The position numbers and the translations under genes were made by a program. From NCBI GenBank assembly GCA_964641895.1, contig CAZXLA010000003.1:1-61263 (forward strand): a stretch of DNA of 61,263 nucleotides, in the 5' to 3' direction. This stretch comes from UBA2421 sp964641895 (lineage in GTDB: Bacteria; Planctomycetota; Phycisphaerae; Tepidisphaerales; Tepidisphaeraceae). Positions 51,660-60,191 of the stretch are shown here, in pieces (the stretch's first letter is position 1; every line of letters starts with the position of its first letter). A model generated the notes under the pieces. That model made no database searches. It saw nothing but the letters and a program-made list of their open reading frames with translations, and had not been told where the DNA came from.

Positions 51660-52877
51660 TCACCATTTCTTAGACTGCTGCGCGACTTTCATAGGCAGCC
51701 CGAACAGGTCAATAAAGCCGCGCGCCGCCGTGACGTCGAAGCCTTCCATGCTGAAGCTGGCGAGCTTGGTATCGTAGAGGGAGTTGGGCGAACTCGCGCC
51801 GATCAACTGGGCGCGTCCTTTGAACAGCCGCACTTTCGCGAAGCCCGTCACGCCTTCATTGGTGTGATCGATGAACTTCTGCAGCCCTTCGCGCAGCGGG
51901 TGAAACCATTGGCCGTTGTAGACCAGCTCGGCGTATTTGAGGGCGATCTGCTGCTTGTAATGCAGCGTGTCGCGTTCGATGCAGATTTGTTCGAGGGCTT
52001 TGTGGGCTTCGTACAAGATGGTGCCGCCGGGCGTTTCGTAGACGCCGCGGCTCTTCATGCCGACCAGGCGGTTTTCGACCAGCAGCGCCACCCCCACGCC
52101 GTGCCGGCCGCCGATTATGTTCAGTTCGGCGATGAGTTCGTGCGCGGCATACTTCTTGCCATTCACGCTGACCGGGTTGCCGCGTTCGAAGCCCACTTCG
52201 ACCACTTCGCTTTCGTCAGGCGTTTTGCTCAACGGCGATGTCATGGTGAGGCAGGCGTCCCAATTCGGCTCTTCGTTAGGATGTTCGATCTCCGCGCCTT
52301 CATGGCTGATGTGCCAGAGGTTGCGATCCTGCGAGTAGATTTTCTTCTTCGATTGCGCGATCGGGATATTATGCTTCTGCGCATATTCGACAGCGCTTTC
52401 GCGGTCGCGCAGTTCGAAGGTGGTGTCTTTCCACGGCGCGATGATCTGCAAATCCGGCCCCAGCGCCATGTACGTCAGCTCGAAGCGAACCTGATCATTC
52501 CCTTTGCCCGTCGCCCCGTGTCCGACCGCGTCGGCGTTCGTCTGGCGGGCAACCTCAACTTGCTTAGCGGCGATCAGCGGGCGGGCGATGCTCGTGCCGA
52601 GCAGATAATCCTGTTCGTAAATCGCGTGCGCGCGCAACAGCGGTAAGCAGTATTCCTCGGCGAATTCTTTGCGAAGGTCCATCACCACCACTTCATCGGC
52701 GCCGCTCTTGTAGGCCTTTTCTTCAATGCCCTTCAGTTCATCGCCTTGCCCAAGCTCAGCCGCGAACGCGACGAGCTTCACGCCGGGGTAGCGTTCTTTG
52801 AGCCAGGGCAGAATGACTGACGTATCTAAGCCGCCGGAGTAGGCGAGGACGATTTTTTTGGGGTTTGGGTGGGTCAT
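51660..52877 (-). CDS. argG: Argininosuccinate synthase
   Basis: A 405-residue ATP-dependent ligase joining citrulline and aspartate in arginine synthesis. The N-terminal PP-loop is LAYSGGLDTSVILPWL, and DAVGHGATGKGNDQVRFEL, NIPIAQSKKKIYSQDRNLWH and the late GGRHGVGVALLVENRLVGMKSRG segments are family-specific. The ATG at 52877 lies inside the hepT stop (ATGA overlap) and has no Shine-Dalgarno of its own, implying translational coupling to the toxin gene. Confidence 0.97.
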   Translation of the reverse strand: MTHPNPKKIVLAYSGGLDTSVILPWLKERYPGVKLVAFAAELGQGDELKGIEEKAYKSGADEVVVMDLRKEFAEEYCLPLLRAHAIYEQDYLLGTSIARPLIAAKQVEVARQTNADAVGHGATGKGNDQVRFELTYMALGPDLQIIAPWKDTTFELRDRESAVEYAQKHNIPIAQSKKKIYSQDRNLWHISHEGAEIEHPNEEPNWDACLTMTSPLSKTPDESEVVEVGFERGNPVSVNGKKYAAHELIAELNIIGGRHGVGVALLVENRLVGMKSRGVYETPGGTILYEAHKALEQICIERDTLHYKQQIALKYAELVYNGQWFHPLREGLQKFIDHTNEGVTGFAKVRLFKGRAQLIGASSPNSLYDTKLASFSMEGFDVTAARGFIDLFGLPMKVAQQSKKW

Positions 52878-53218
52878 GGATTGCTTTGCAATACTTGGCG
52901 AACTTCATCCAAAAGCGGCTGCAAATGCCGCTGCACAATAAGCCAAACGCGCAGGTCGTCGACAAAGTCATATGCATGCACGAGCAGATTTCGAAAATCG
53001 ATCACCAACGAGCCGTCAGCGATTAATTCATAAACGGTTGGATGCTTGTTTCGCGGCCGCACCATCGCCTCGTCAATGACAATAAATGGCCGCTCAACGA
53101 TCGATTGAAACCCCACGTCGTCGACATATTGGCCTTCGGTGAGACCCGCCGTGAATTGCTTGATGATCTCGCCGGCATCGCAGATGTCTTCCAGAGATGC
53201 TCTCGCGTCAGGCTGCAT
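52874..53218 (-). CDS. HepT-like (DUF86) ribonuclease toxin
   Basis: A 114-residue HEPN protein. The catalytic R-x4-H-x-Y motif is intact as RNLLVHAYD (Arg76, His81, Tyr83), and the helical framework fits DUF86/HepT. In the type VII MntA/HepT system, HepT is an RNase neutralised when MntA adds AMP to the motif tyrosine. It overlaps mntA by 11 bp and argG by 4 bp. The ATG at 53218 sits inside mntA. Confidence 0.85.
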   Translation of the reverse strand: MQPDARASLEDICDAGEIIKQFTAGLTEGQYVDDVGFQSIVERPFIVIDEAMVRPRNKHPTVYELIADGSLVIDFRNLLVHAYDFVDDLRVWLIVQRHLQPLLDEVRQVLQSNP

Positions 53219-53546
53219 AGAAGAGCCTTCTTTGCGGCTTAATCACGTCGAAGAACCGCTGCTTCTTAACGGCGGCGATCTCAACTAAGTCAACTTTGCG
53301 CCCGTAGAGGCTTTCCAACTCATCCTTGAAGTCGAAGTACTGATACACCCCGCCGATGTGTTCCGGCGGTTCGCCGAACTCCACGAGAAAATCAAAGTCG
53401 CTTGTCTTGGGATCAAACGATTCTGACGATGCGGAACCAAACACTTCAAGGCGATGCACGACATATTCGCGGCACAGCGCTTCAAGCTCCGTGCGCTTGG
53501 ATTCCAGAATTTGTTTGGCAACCACCGATTCCATTATCCCGATCAT
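53208..53546 (-). CDS. MntA-like minimal nucleotidyltransferase antitoxin
   Basis: A 112-residue minimal nucleotidyltransferase. The signature G37-S38 followed by D50-x-D52 (VFGSAS...SDFDFLVEF) is intact and would bind metal and ATP. It is expected to inactivate HepT by AMPylation. The ATG at 53546 (another at 53534) lies 42 bp downstream of the kinase stop. It is overlapped by hepT. Confidence 0.85.
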   Translation of the reverse strand: MIGIMESVVAKQILESKRTELEALCREYVVHRLEVFGSASSESFDPKTSDFDFLVEFGEPPEHIGGVYQYFDFKDELESLYGRKVDLVEIAAVKKQRFFDVIKPQRRLFYAA

Positions 53547-53588
53547 AGCAGATTTAATAGATCGTCCGAAGCAAACCGCCCCACGGGA

Positions 53589-54470
53589 TTAATGCATCGT
53601 ATCCGACAAGCTCGTCGGATCGATCTTCTGCCCCAGCTTCGGCTCTCGCTCTTTTTCGATCAGGTGTTTGCCCAGTTCCAGTCGGCGGATGACCTCGTCC
53701 ATGTCGGTCGGGCGCTTGCGCGGGTTGGTGGCGATCATGTCCATCACCAGCATGTTCACCGGCCCGGGCAACGTTGGGTTGAGCTGGTTCGGTTGGGTAA
53801 TCAGGTCGTCGCTCAGCAGGCTGTTATCGCCTTTTTTGCTGGTGGTGTAGAGCGTGGGAATGGTCTTCCCGCTCACCGCCCAGTAAAGCGTGGCACCGAG
53901 ATTAAATACATCGGTCTGAGTGGTCACCGGCCGCCGCGCGACCTGTTCGGGGGCGATATAGTCCGGCGTGCCCTGGATGCGATCTTTTACCGTGCCGGTT
54001 TTGCACGATTGGCCGTAGTCGATCACTCTCACCAGCCCGGCGTCGTTGCGAAGGATGTTGTTGGGCTTGATATCGCAGTGAACAAAACCCAAGCCGTGCA
54101 TGTATTTCAGGCCCTGGGCCGCCTGCGTGAACGTTTCAAGGATTTCGAGCAGGTCGGTCGGCAGAAACACGTCGAGCGGTCGGCCGTCGACCAGTTCCAT
54201 CACTAGAAACGCTTCGTTCACTTTGAGCAGAAGCGTCTTATTGATCTTTAAGTCGTAGGTGCGACGCAGGTTGGGGTGATTGAACTGCCGCGAGATCTCA
54301 AACTCCGACTCCATCTGTTCGATGAAGCGGATGTCTTTCTGGTCCTCGCGTTTGACGTGTTTGAGCGCGTACTTCCGACCGGTCTCGCCGTCCTGCACGA
54401 GATAGATCGTGCTGCGCGCGCCTTCCCCAAGCCGATCGAGAACGTCGTAGTTGAGCAGCCGTTGGCCCAT
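53589..54470 (-). CDS. Ser/Thr protein kinase-like protein with altered motifs
   Basis: A 293-residue single-domain protein kinase fold. Present: glycine loop LGEGARSTIYLV, Lys37 (KYALKHV), and the VIRRLEL C-lobe. Altered: HRDLKPxN is HCDIKPNN (residues 131-138, non-RD) and DFG is DYG (151-153). The catalytic Asp133 and metal Asp151 remain, so some activity is possible. No transmembrane segment. The ATG at 54470 (MGQRLLNYDVLDRLGEG) starts the domain. It leads the mntA-hepT-argG series. Confidence 0.85.
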   Translation of the reverse strand: MGQRLLNYDVLDRLGEGARSTIYLVQDGETGRKYALKHVKREDQKDIRFIEQMESEFEISRQFNHPNLRRTYDLKINKTLLLKVNEAFLVMELVDGRPLDVFLPTDLLEILETFTQAAQGLKYMHGLGFVHCDIKPNNILRNDAGLVRVIDYGQSCKTGTVKDRIQGTPDYIAPEQVARRPVTTQTDVFNLGATLYWAVSGKTIPTLYTTSKKGDNSLLSDDLITQPNQLNPTLPGPVNMLVMDMIATNPRKRPTDMDEVIRRLELGKHLIEKEREPKLGQKIDPTSLSDTMH

Positions 54471-54779
54471 GTAAGAGCATCCCACCAAAGATTGCCCAAA
54501 CCCCAGTCGGCACAGACGGTGGAGGTCTGCAGCGAGGCACTTCATTCTACCGGCGGAATGATCGATAAAATAATAAAACCGCGCCGGCGCGAACGTTGGA
54601 GCAATCTTTACAGCATCTTGTCACCGCAGTGGTTACAACCACAACGGGTCGTGTCGGAAACGATAAAACAGGCTGGCGCAACACTGCGCCGGCTGGGCTA
54701 ACGTCGCCGCGCGATAAGTTAGGTGAAAGCCAAGCCAAGATCAAGCCGGGCCTTGCCACACGTGCGCCGGCTCGATGGT
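54471..54779. other. Spacer of 309 bp with no recognised gene
   Basis: Lies between the kinase start and the amidase stop, both on the minus strand, so it should contain the kinase promoter. AT-rich stretches near 54560-54590 are candidates, but no clear -35/-10 pair or repeat family from elsewhere in the window is seen. Confidence 0.4.
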
Positions 54780-55379
54780 TCAGGGAAGGATTCGCGATCG
54801 AAAGTCGGCAACCGGAAACTTTCCCCCGGCGGTGGCGGGGGAGCCGGGGGTTGTTTGCACGATGACGTTGCGCGCCGGTAGGCGAAGCTGACTCTGCAAA
54901 GTGGTGACCAAACGGCTGAGTCGCCGGAGCTGGATCGGTGTGGGTTGGGTGCGGTCGTGGTCGCCGATGAGGCAGATGCTGATGCACGCCGGGTCGATCG
55001 ATTCGGCGCCGGCCGGCGGAAGGGCCGAAAGCTGGGCCAGCCAGCGGGGCGTAAGTTGGATCTCGCCGTCGGCCGCTCCTTTGCCGTTGCAGATGACAAA
55101 GTGATCGCCCGGGTCGCCTCGGCCGCCGGTCAGGCTAACGGCATCGCCCGAGGGCGTTTTGCTGTGGCGAATGTAGATATATTTCCAACCGGCACGGTTG
55201 ACGGGAGCATCGGTTTGGAAAATCTGCTCCATCCCGTCGGGCGACTCCACCGCCGCCAGCGTTTGCGGCAGGTCGGGCGCGAGCGGCTGAGGGGCCAGCG
55301 CCAGCAGCAGCGCCGCCGTCGCCGAGACGAAGGCCACGAGCGACACAAACACGAAAAAGCGGCGTTGGGTGGTTTTCAC
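54780..55379 (-). CDS. Amidase_2-like (PGRP) protein, apparently degenerate
   Basis: A 199-residue membrane-anchored protein: one N-terminal helix (FFVFVSLVAFVSATAALLLALA), then an N-acetylmuramoyl-L-alanine amidase-like domain. Two zinc-type histidines are recognisable (IYIRHSK, His72; DHFVICNG, His93) and SICLIGD follows the family. The usual third ligand and PGxxFP end is replaced by TTPGSPATAGGKFP with no His or Cys, so hydrolysis is doubtful; it may bind peptidoglycan instead. Confidence 0.7.
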   Translation of the reverse strand: MKTTQRRFFVFVSLVAFVSATAALLLALAPQPLAPDLPQTLAAVESPDGMEQIFQTDAPVNRAGWKYIYIRHSKTPSGDAVSLTGGRGDPGDHFVICNGKGAADGEIQLTPRWLAQLSALPPAGAESIDPACISICLIGDHDRTQPTPIQLRRLSRLVTTLQSQLRLPARNVIVQTTPGSPATAGGKFPVADFRSRILP

Positions 55380-55523
55380 AGTTATAAGGCTTCGAATTGA
55401 ACGAAAAATGCCGACGATCGCCGATGCCGCCAGCTTTGGCAGCGCATCGGCGTTTTCGCTGGCGAAACTTTAACGATCCTGGCAACATTTTTTGAGGCGG
55501 AACAGTTTTCGGTCATTGGCCGA

Positions 55524-56504
55524 TTACTGGCCCGCGTCGCGAAGTTCGCCGGGGGTCAGGCTTTTGTGCTCCCCGCCGGTTGCTGAGGCGATTTTGGCCA
55601 GCGCCTCGCCGGGCTGACCGATGGCGATGGTGTGAATCTTTGTCGTGCCACCCGCCGATTTCTGCAGGTGCGTCATGGTCTGGTTGAACGCGTCATCGAG
55701 TTCGGCGCCCTTGGCCGTCACGAGCACGATCGCGCCGGGTTTGACGGCCAAGGCTTTCTTGATTGCCGGTTCGGCATCGGTGCGGCCGAACGCCACAACG
55801 CCTTCAAGCACGCGCTGTGCCGCGTTGATGGTTTCCGGCGTGGCATATTGCGGCCCGCCACCGGGGTAAGCGGCTTCGCTTTGGCCGTTGTCCCAGAAAA
55901 TTACTTGAAATTTCCGGTCGGCCCCCAGCGATCGAATGGATTGCACGGTGGCGGCCACCAGATACCCCATTGCATCGCGCGTGGAGTTCCCACGATCGAG
56001 CACATAGACGACGACCGGCTCGTTCAAGGTTACCCCGCAGAAGTTTGCCGACCGGGCCGTCGCCGACGATTGTGCGCGGTTTGTCTGATTCACGCCGGAG
56101 GTTGGGCCGTTGGTGCCGGTTGTCGATGAATTGGGTCGGCTAAGGATAAACGTCGCCACGACCGCCGCCACAATGCCGCCCGCGCCTCCTGCGATGATGG
56201 CAAGAACCGGCAGGCGTTTGGTGGAAGGTTTGCCGGCGCCCGAAGTCGCATCGCGCAATCCGCTGCCCAGCCCGCTCGACGCCACGACGTCCGCCAACGC
56301 ATCAAGCCCGCTGCCCGGCGTGTTGGCGCGCGCGTGGTGTGTGTAAAGTGTTTTGATCGTTCCCGCGCCGGTCGGCTGGGCGGCGCGGGTACGCCCGGGC
56401 ACGGTCTGGATCGTGCCGCACTTCTGACACCGACATGCGCTGCCCGCGAAGGCATCGTCCACCTGCATGGGGTGCTGACACTTGATGCACGACAAGTCAA
56501 TCAT
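55524..56504 (-). CDS. Zinc-ribbon, membrane-anchored vWA protein
   Basis: A 326-residue protein. N-terminal zinc ribbon: CIKCQHPMQVDDAFAGSACRCQKC (two Cx2C pairs, about residues 6-31). A Gly/Ser-rich linker follows, then a transmembrane helix (about residues 103-122), then a von Willebrand factor A-like domain with VYVLDRGNST (degenerate MIDAS DxGxS), GRTDAEPAIKKAL and IVLVTAKGAELD. This architecture is typical of planctomycete surface proteins. The ATG at 56504 begins the ribbon; the frame continues upstream into repeat DNA. Confidence 0.75.
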   Translation of the reverse strand: MIDLSCIKCQHPMQVDDAFAGSACRCQKCGTIQTVPGRTRAAQPTGAGTIKTLYTHHARANTPGSGLDALADVVASSGLGSGLRDATSGAGKPSTKRLPVLAIIAGGAGGIVAAVVATFILSRPNSSTTGTNGPTSGVNQTNRAQSSATARSANFCGVTLNEPVVVYVLDRGNSTRDAMGYLVAATVQSIRSLGADRKFQVIFWDNGQSEAAYPGGGPQYATPETINAAQRVLEGVVAFGRTDAEPAIKKALAVKPGAIVLVTAKGAELDDAFNQTMTHLQKSAGGTTKIHTIAIGQPGEALAKIASATGGEHKSLTPGELRDAGQ

Positions 56505-56650
56505 CGATAGCCATTCTCCGGGGTGCTGAAACGATGGTAAAACGACAATCAAACTAAGAATTTCGCAGATTTTCGACGATTCCGCCATCCATCGCAAGCA
56601 CTTTCGAGAGCGGGACAAATGAGTCGACCGATAAGCGGGGCCGTAAAAAT

Positions 56651-56700
56651 CGTGCATCTTCGTGCATCTTCGTGCATTGTCGTGCATTGTCGTGCAAGCT
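56651..56700. repeat. Five tandem 10 bp units (CGTGCATCTT type)
   Basis: The decamer runs as two CGTGCATCTT, two CGTGCATTGT and one CGTGCAAGCT, with exact 10 bp spacing, about one helix turn. It lies about 150 bp upstream of the vWA-protein start. Confidence 0.75.
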
Positions 56701-56790
56701 CTGCTCGTTCCTCAATCCTACTCCTACTCCGAACTCTTACTTTTACTCCCATTCCTCCCCCCATTCGTAAACACACTCTCCTGTATCCCA

Positions 56791-56932
56791 CCCCGCGCGC
56801 TGCGCCAGCAAGCGCGCGCCAGCGCAACGCCCGATGAAAAATGCCCATTCCCGATCATCAAAATGGCTTTCGAGATTTAATTTTGACTCCCCAGCGCGCT
56901 GCGCCATCAAGCGCGCGCTGGCGCAGCGCGCC
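56791..56932. repeat. R3 repeat pair downstream of lptG
   Basis: The left copy (56791-56833) begins CCCCGCGCGCTGCGCCAGCA; the right copy (56889-56932) is a near-perfect palindrome with 13 bp arms GCGCGCTGCGCCA / TGGCGCAGCGCGC. They are related to 6048-6189. The interiors also share an AAAAATGC...GATT.AATTT...CCC pattern with that locus, so the two loci seem to be copies of the same element. Confidence 0.7.
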
Positions 56933-56945
56933 AAACGCCTGTCCG

Positions 56946-58088
56946 CTACGTCTTCATCCGATCCAGCAAATACACCGCCAGCGGCCCGAACAGCAGGATC
57001 GGCAGCCACGCCATGATCAGCGGCCAGTTGGCGGCGGTTTTGAAGGCCGGCGGGGGGTTGCCGGCGAGGTTCTGCGTGATGAAAACCGTCGCCATACATC
57101 CGCCCACCAGCACGAAGCACCACATGATGTTGCGCTTGAGTTGATTCGGCTCGCGGGTCGTGACGCACGGCAGTGCCAACAACAGTAGAATGATGTTGAT
57201 GATGAACGTGGCCCAGCGGCTGTGCTTGACGCGCAAGAGCGCCGACGTGCCGTAGATTTTCGGACGCTGCAGCAGTTGATCGATTCGGTGAGTGGACAAC
57301 AGCTCGACGTAATCGCCGCTTCGATAAAGCTCGATTTCTTCCGGCGTGATGCTGGTGTTGTAGTGGATCACCGGTTTCGGATCGCTGCGCCGCTGGTCGG
57401 GAAGCAGGCCGGTCACTTCCTCGCCGGCTTCCAGTTCCCAGAAACTGTAATCGCCGTTCCACACCGCCGAATCGGCGCTGATGTGGCGGGCGACGCTCCC
57501 TTCGGAATCGCGCTCGAGAATATCAACCACTTCCATGCGCGGGGGCGTGTCGGCGCTGCCGGGGACGAATCGGCCGGCGCGGAGCAGCGTGCCGTCGCTG
57601 TCCTGCATCATTTTGATTTCGAACGCCCGCACTTTGCCCACTTTTAGATCGTCAATCTTCGGCGTGAGCTTGGGAATGAGCGGCGGAATGACCAGTTCCT
57701 GCACGAGCGGCAGCAACAGAATATTCAGCACCACGCCGGCGATAATCACCCACTGCAAAAGCCGAAGCAGCGGCACACCGGCGGACAGGACGGCGGTGAG
57801 CTCGTTGAACCGGCTCAGCCGCACCATGGTAAACGCTGCCGCCACCACCGGAATGACCCCGCTGAGTTGGATGAAGAACAGGAACGATTGATGAAAATAG
57901 TAGTCGGCGATGCTGAGCACCAGTTCCCAGGTGGTCTGCCCGCGGCTCTGGTTAACGCTGCCGACTTCGACGATTTCATCAAATTGAAACACCATGTGCA
58001 GCACGATGTACAACCCGAGCAGCACCAGCAGGCTGATGGCGTAGTTGCGGAGGAACTGGAGGAGGATGTAGCGATTGAGGATCTTCAC
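56946..58088 (-). CDS. LptF/LptG-family permease
   Basis: A 380-residue YjgP/YjgQ permease: N-terminal ILNRYILLQFLRNYAISLLVLLGLYI, a HQSFLFFIQLSGVIPVVAAAFTMVRLSRFNELTAVLSAGVPLLRLL helix hairpin, a periplasmic beta-jellyroll middle, and three C-terminal helices. With the neighbouring gene it would form the inner-membrane LptBFG complex that extracts lipopolysaccharide or a related lipid. The GTG at 58088 gives VKILNRY, the family start; upstream codons are repeat-derived and no ribosome binding site is seen. Confidence 0.88.
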   Translation of the reverse strand: MKILNRYILLQFLRNYAISLLVLLGLYIVLHMVFQFDEIVEVGSVNQSRGQTTWELVLSIADYYFHQSFLFFIQLSGVIPVVAAAFTMVRLSRFNELTAVLSAGVPLLRLLQWVIIAGVVLNILLLPLVQELVIPPLIPKLTPKIDDLKVGKVRAFEIKMMQDSDGTLLRAGRFVPGSADTPPRMEVVDILERDSEGSVARHISADSAVWNGDYSFWELEAGEEVTGLLPDQRRSDPKPVIHYNTSITPEEIELYRSGDYVELLSTHRIDQLLQRPKIYGTSALLRVKHSRWATFIINIILLLLALPCVTTREPNQLKRNIMWCFVLVGGCMATVFITQNLAGNPPPAFKTAANWPLIMAWLPILLFGPLAVYLLDRMKT

Positions 58089-58517
58089 GGATTTTCGATT
58101 TTCGATTTTTGATTTCGGATGGCCGGCCGGCGCGGCCCGTGCATGTAGAAAAATGCAAAATGCGAAACGATCGCGCGCACCTGATCGCCGCATGCGCGTG
58201 AGCCGCAGTCGCGTAGCGGCGTAAGACAATAGCCTGGGGCGCAAGCCCCAGGTATCCATCGATTCAACGCATCAGCTCCGAAGGGGCGGAAGAACAAGGT
58301 TTCGACAATACACAATCCACGCCGCATGCGATCGATTTGCTTTCGCGCCGTCACTCTGTCGCCCCGTTGGGGCTTGTGCGACACGCGGTTTACCTGGGGC
58401 TTGCGCCCCAGGCTACTGTCTGTCGCCGCTACGCGGCTGGCGATTGATGATTCTGCATTCATGGTCGTCGTGCGTCCGATGTCTCCGCGGTGCATGTCTT
58501 GAGTTCCGGATGATTTC
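58089..58517. other. Repeat-filled spacer between the two Lpt genes, 429 bp
   Basis: Contains a TTTTCGATTTTCGATTTTTGATTT repeat abutting the lptG-type start (58090-58120) and an R1 inverted pair (58201-58297 and 58358-58440). No gene is supported. Confidence 0.6.
58201..58440. repeat. Inverted pair of R1 palindromic repeats
   Basis: Copy 58201-58297 (AGCCGC..., GCCTGGGGCGCAAGCCCCAG, then CCGAAGGGGCGGAAGA) and inverted copy 58358-58440 bracket about 60 bp. It has the same two-palindrome structure and the same orientation logic as 1616-1856. Confidence 0.8.
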
Positions 58518-60191
58518 CTACCGTCGCTGCAATCGTCCCAGCAGTACCGCCGCAATCAGGGTTACCGCAACATTGCCCGACCAGATTAACGCCAACCCCA
58601 GATCCTTCGTATTCTGAAATTGGGTGATATCACGCGGAACATTTTCGCAGGTGTGCTGACCGGTGACGATCAGCGCGATGCAGATTAACGCCGGCACCAC
58701 GCTCACCGCGAACGCCGACAGAAAGTTGCCGCTGCGGAACATCAACCCCAGCGCGCAGCCGACGAGGACGAGAATGAGGCAACTCAGCGAAAAACTCGCG
58801 CGGCCGTGCGTTTCGGACAAGATGCCGTTGGAAAGCACAATGAGTGCGCGCTTCAACGAGCGCTGCTGTTCCGGGAGCACCTTGCCGCCGGCGAGGTAGT
58901 AGGCGGCGTCGTGGCTTTCCAGCGCGAGCAGGTCGGCACTCATCGGAACGGTGAATGCCCGCGGGAAGGCCTTGCGCGGGGTCGGCTCATCGTTGCCGGC
59001 TCGCACGATCGCATCTTGCAACTCCATCGTCACATACATCTGCTTACGCGCCGAATCGGGCAGGGCGCTGAGCCTGAGCCGCCGGGCGTCGACGCGCAGG
59101 ACCGTCGTGCCGTTGCGGTCTTGAGTGAACCGAATAGCCTGCTTGCCCGGCGGCGATTCGGCGAACAGTTCGTTATCGACAATTTTGAGCGTCGCGCCAG
59201 GCGATTGGATCGTGTAACTTTCGGTGGCGCTGTTGAGCAGGCATTCGCTGCCGGCCAGCTCGTCAATCACCTGTCGGTAGAAGTTGGTTTTCTGTTCGGC
59301 GCGGATGAAGTTGCGCAGCACCTGCTTTACGCGTTTGCTCTCTTCGGGTTCTTTGAGCAGGTGCAGCAGCCGCGTGATATCCATAAACTTGGTGTTTTCA
59401 CGCACCAGCGATGGAAACGGCAGCGGCCCGAACTGCGTCAGGCCCACGCCTCCCTGTGTGCCGCCGGCGGCGTTGCGGGGGAATTTCGTTCCCCCTTCGA
59501 GCACCGCGGTGAGGAGCATTTCATCGGAGTCGTCGGCGGGGGAAATATAGGCGGTGGCGCGATCGGCCATCCAGAAATCCCGCGGGACGCGCACCTTGTT
59601 GTCCCCTCGGGGAACCGGCTCGAACGTGACAATCGTTGGCGAAATGAGTTGCACGGCCTGATCGCCGGCGCGGGTGGGATCATCGGGCATGACCACCGCA
59701 TCGCGCGCAAACACCGTCACGCGGTCGCCGGCGGAATCGAACTGTACCTGATGCGTGCGATCAATGGTCGTGGCGACGATGCGCGCCACGTTGGAAAACA
59801 CCACTTTTTCCGCCGCCAGCATCAGTGCCGGCACGACGAAGCCCAGCAAAAGTAAACTAAGCAGTGCAACAAAAACGCCCAGCACGAATGCCGGCAAGGT
59901 GAGGGCCAGGTGAGAAATGCCCGCGGCCCGGCACGCAACCGTTTCGTTGTCGGCTCCGAGTCGACCATAAACCAGTGTGGTCGCAAACAGCGCGGCGATC
60001 GGCAGCGAATAGGTCGTCATCGCCGGCAAAAATAGACCGAGAATCTGCCCCACCTGCGCCAGTTCCAAACCGTTTTGCGTCAGCGGCTTGAGCAATCCCG
60101 CAAAACTCATAATCCCGGCCAGCGCGCCGCTGGTGAGCAGAAAGATGCGCAGAAGGTCTTTGAAGATGTACCAGAAAAGGGTTCGACCCAT
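58518..60191 (-). CDS. LptF/LptG-family permease, long form
   Basis: A 557-residue YjgP/YjgQ permease with paired N-terminal helices (YIFKDLLRIFLLTSGALAGIMSF, LFLPAMTTYSLPIAALFATTLVYGRLGADNETVACRAAGISH), a very long periplasmic region (about residues 130-440), and C-terminal helices (FSLSCLILVLVGCALGLMF). The soluble region is longer than in E. coli LptF (about 366 residues in all). It pairs with the next gene for lipid export to the outer membrane. ATG at 60191. Confidence 0.88.
   Translation of the reverse strand: MGRTLFWYIFKDLLRIFLLTSGALAGIMSFAGLLKPLTQNGLELAQVGQILGLFLPAMTTYSLPIAALFATTLVYGRLGADNETVACRAAGISHLALTLPAFVLGVFVALLSLLLLGFVVPALMLAAEKVVFSNVARIVATTIDRTHQVQFDSAGDRVTVFARDAVVMPDDPTRAGDQAVQLISPTIVTFEPVPRGDNKVRVPRDFWMADRATAYISPADDSDEMLLTAVLEGGTKFPRNAAGGTQGGVGLTQFGPLPFPSLVRENTKFMDITRLLHLLKEPEESKRVKQVLRNFIRAEQKTNFYRQVIDELAGSECLLNSATESYTIQSPGATLKIVDNELFAESPPGKQAIRFTQDRNGTTVLRVDARRLRLSALPDSARKQMYVTMELQDAIVRAGNDEPTPRKAFPRAFTVPMSADLLALESHDAAYYLAGGKVLPEQQRSLKRALIVLSNGILSETHGRASFSLSCLILVLVGCALGLMFRSGNFLSAFAVSVVPALICIALIVTGQHTCENVPRDITQFQNTKDLGLALIWSGNVAVTLIAAVLLGRLQRR

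Larger units (their letters stand above)
56505..56945. other. Repeat-rich spacer, 441 bp
   Basis: Holds the probable promoter of the vWA gene, five tandem copies of a CGTGCATCTT-type decamer (56651-56700), a pyrimidine-rich CTACTCC stretch, and the R3 inverted/palindromic pair (56791-56932). No gene is supported. Confidence 0.6.
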
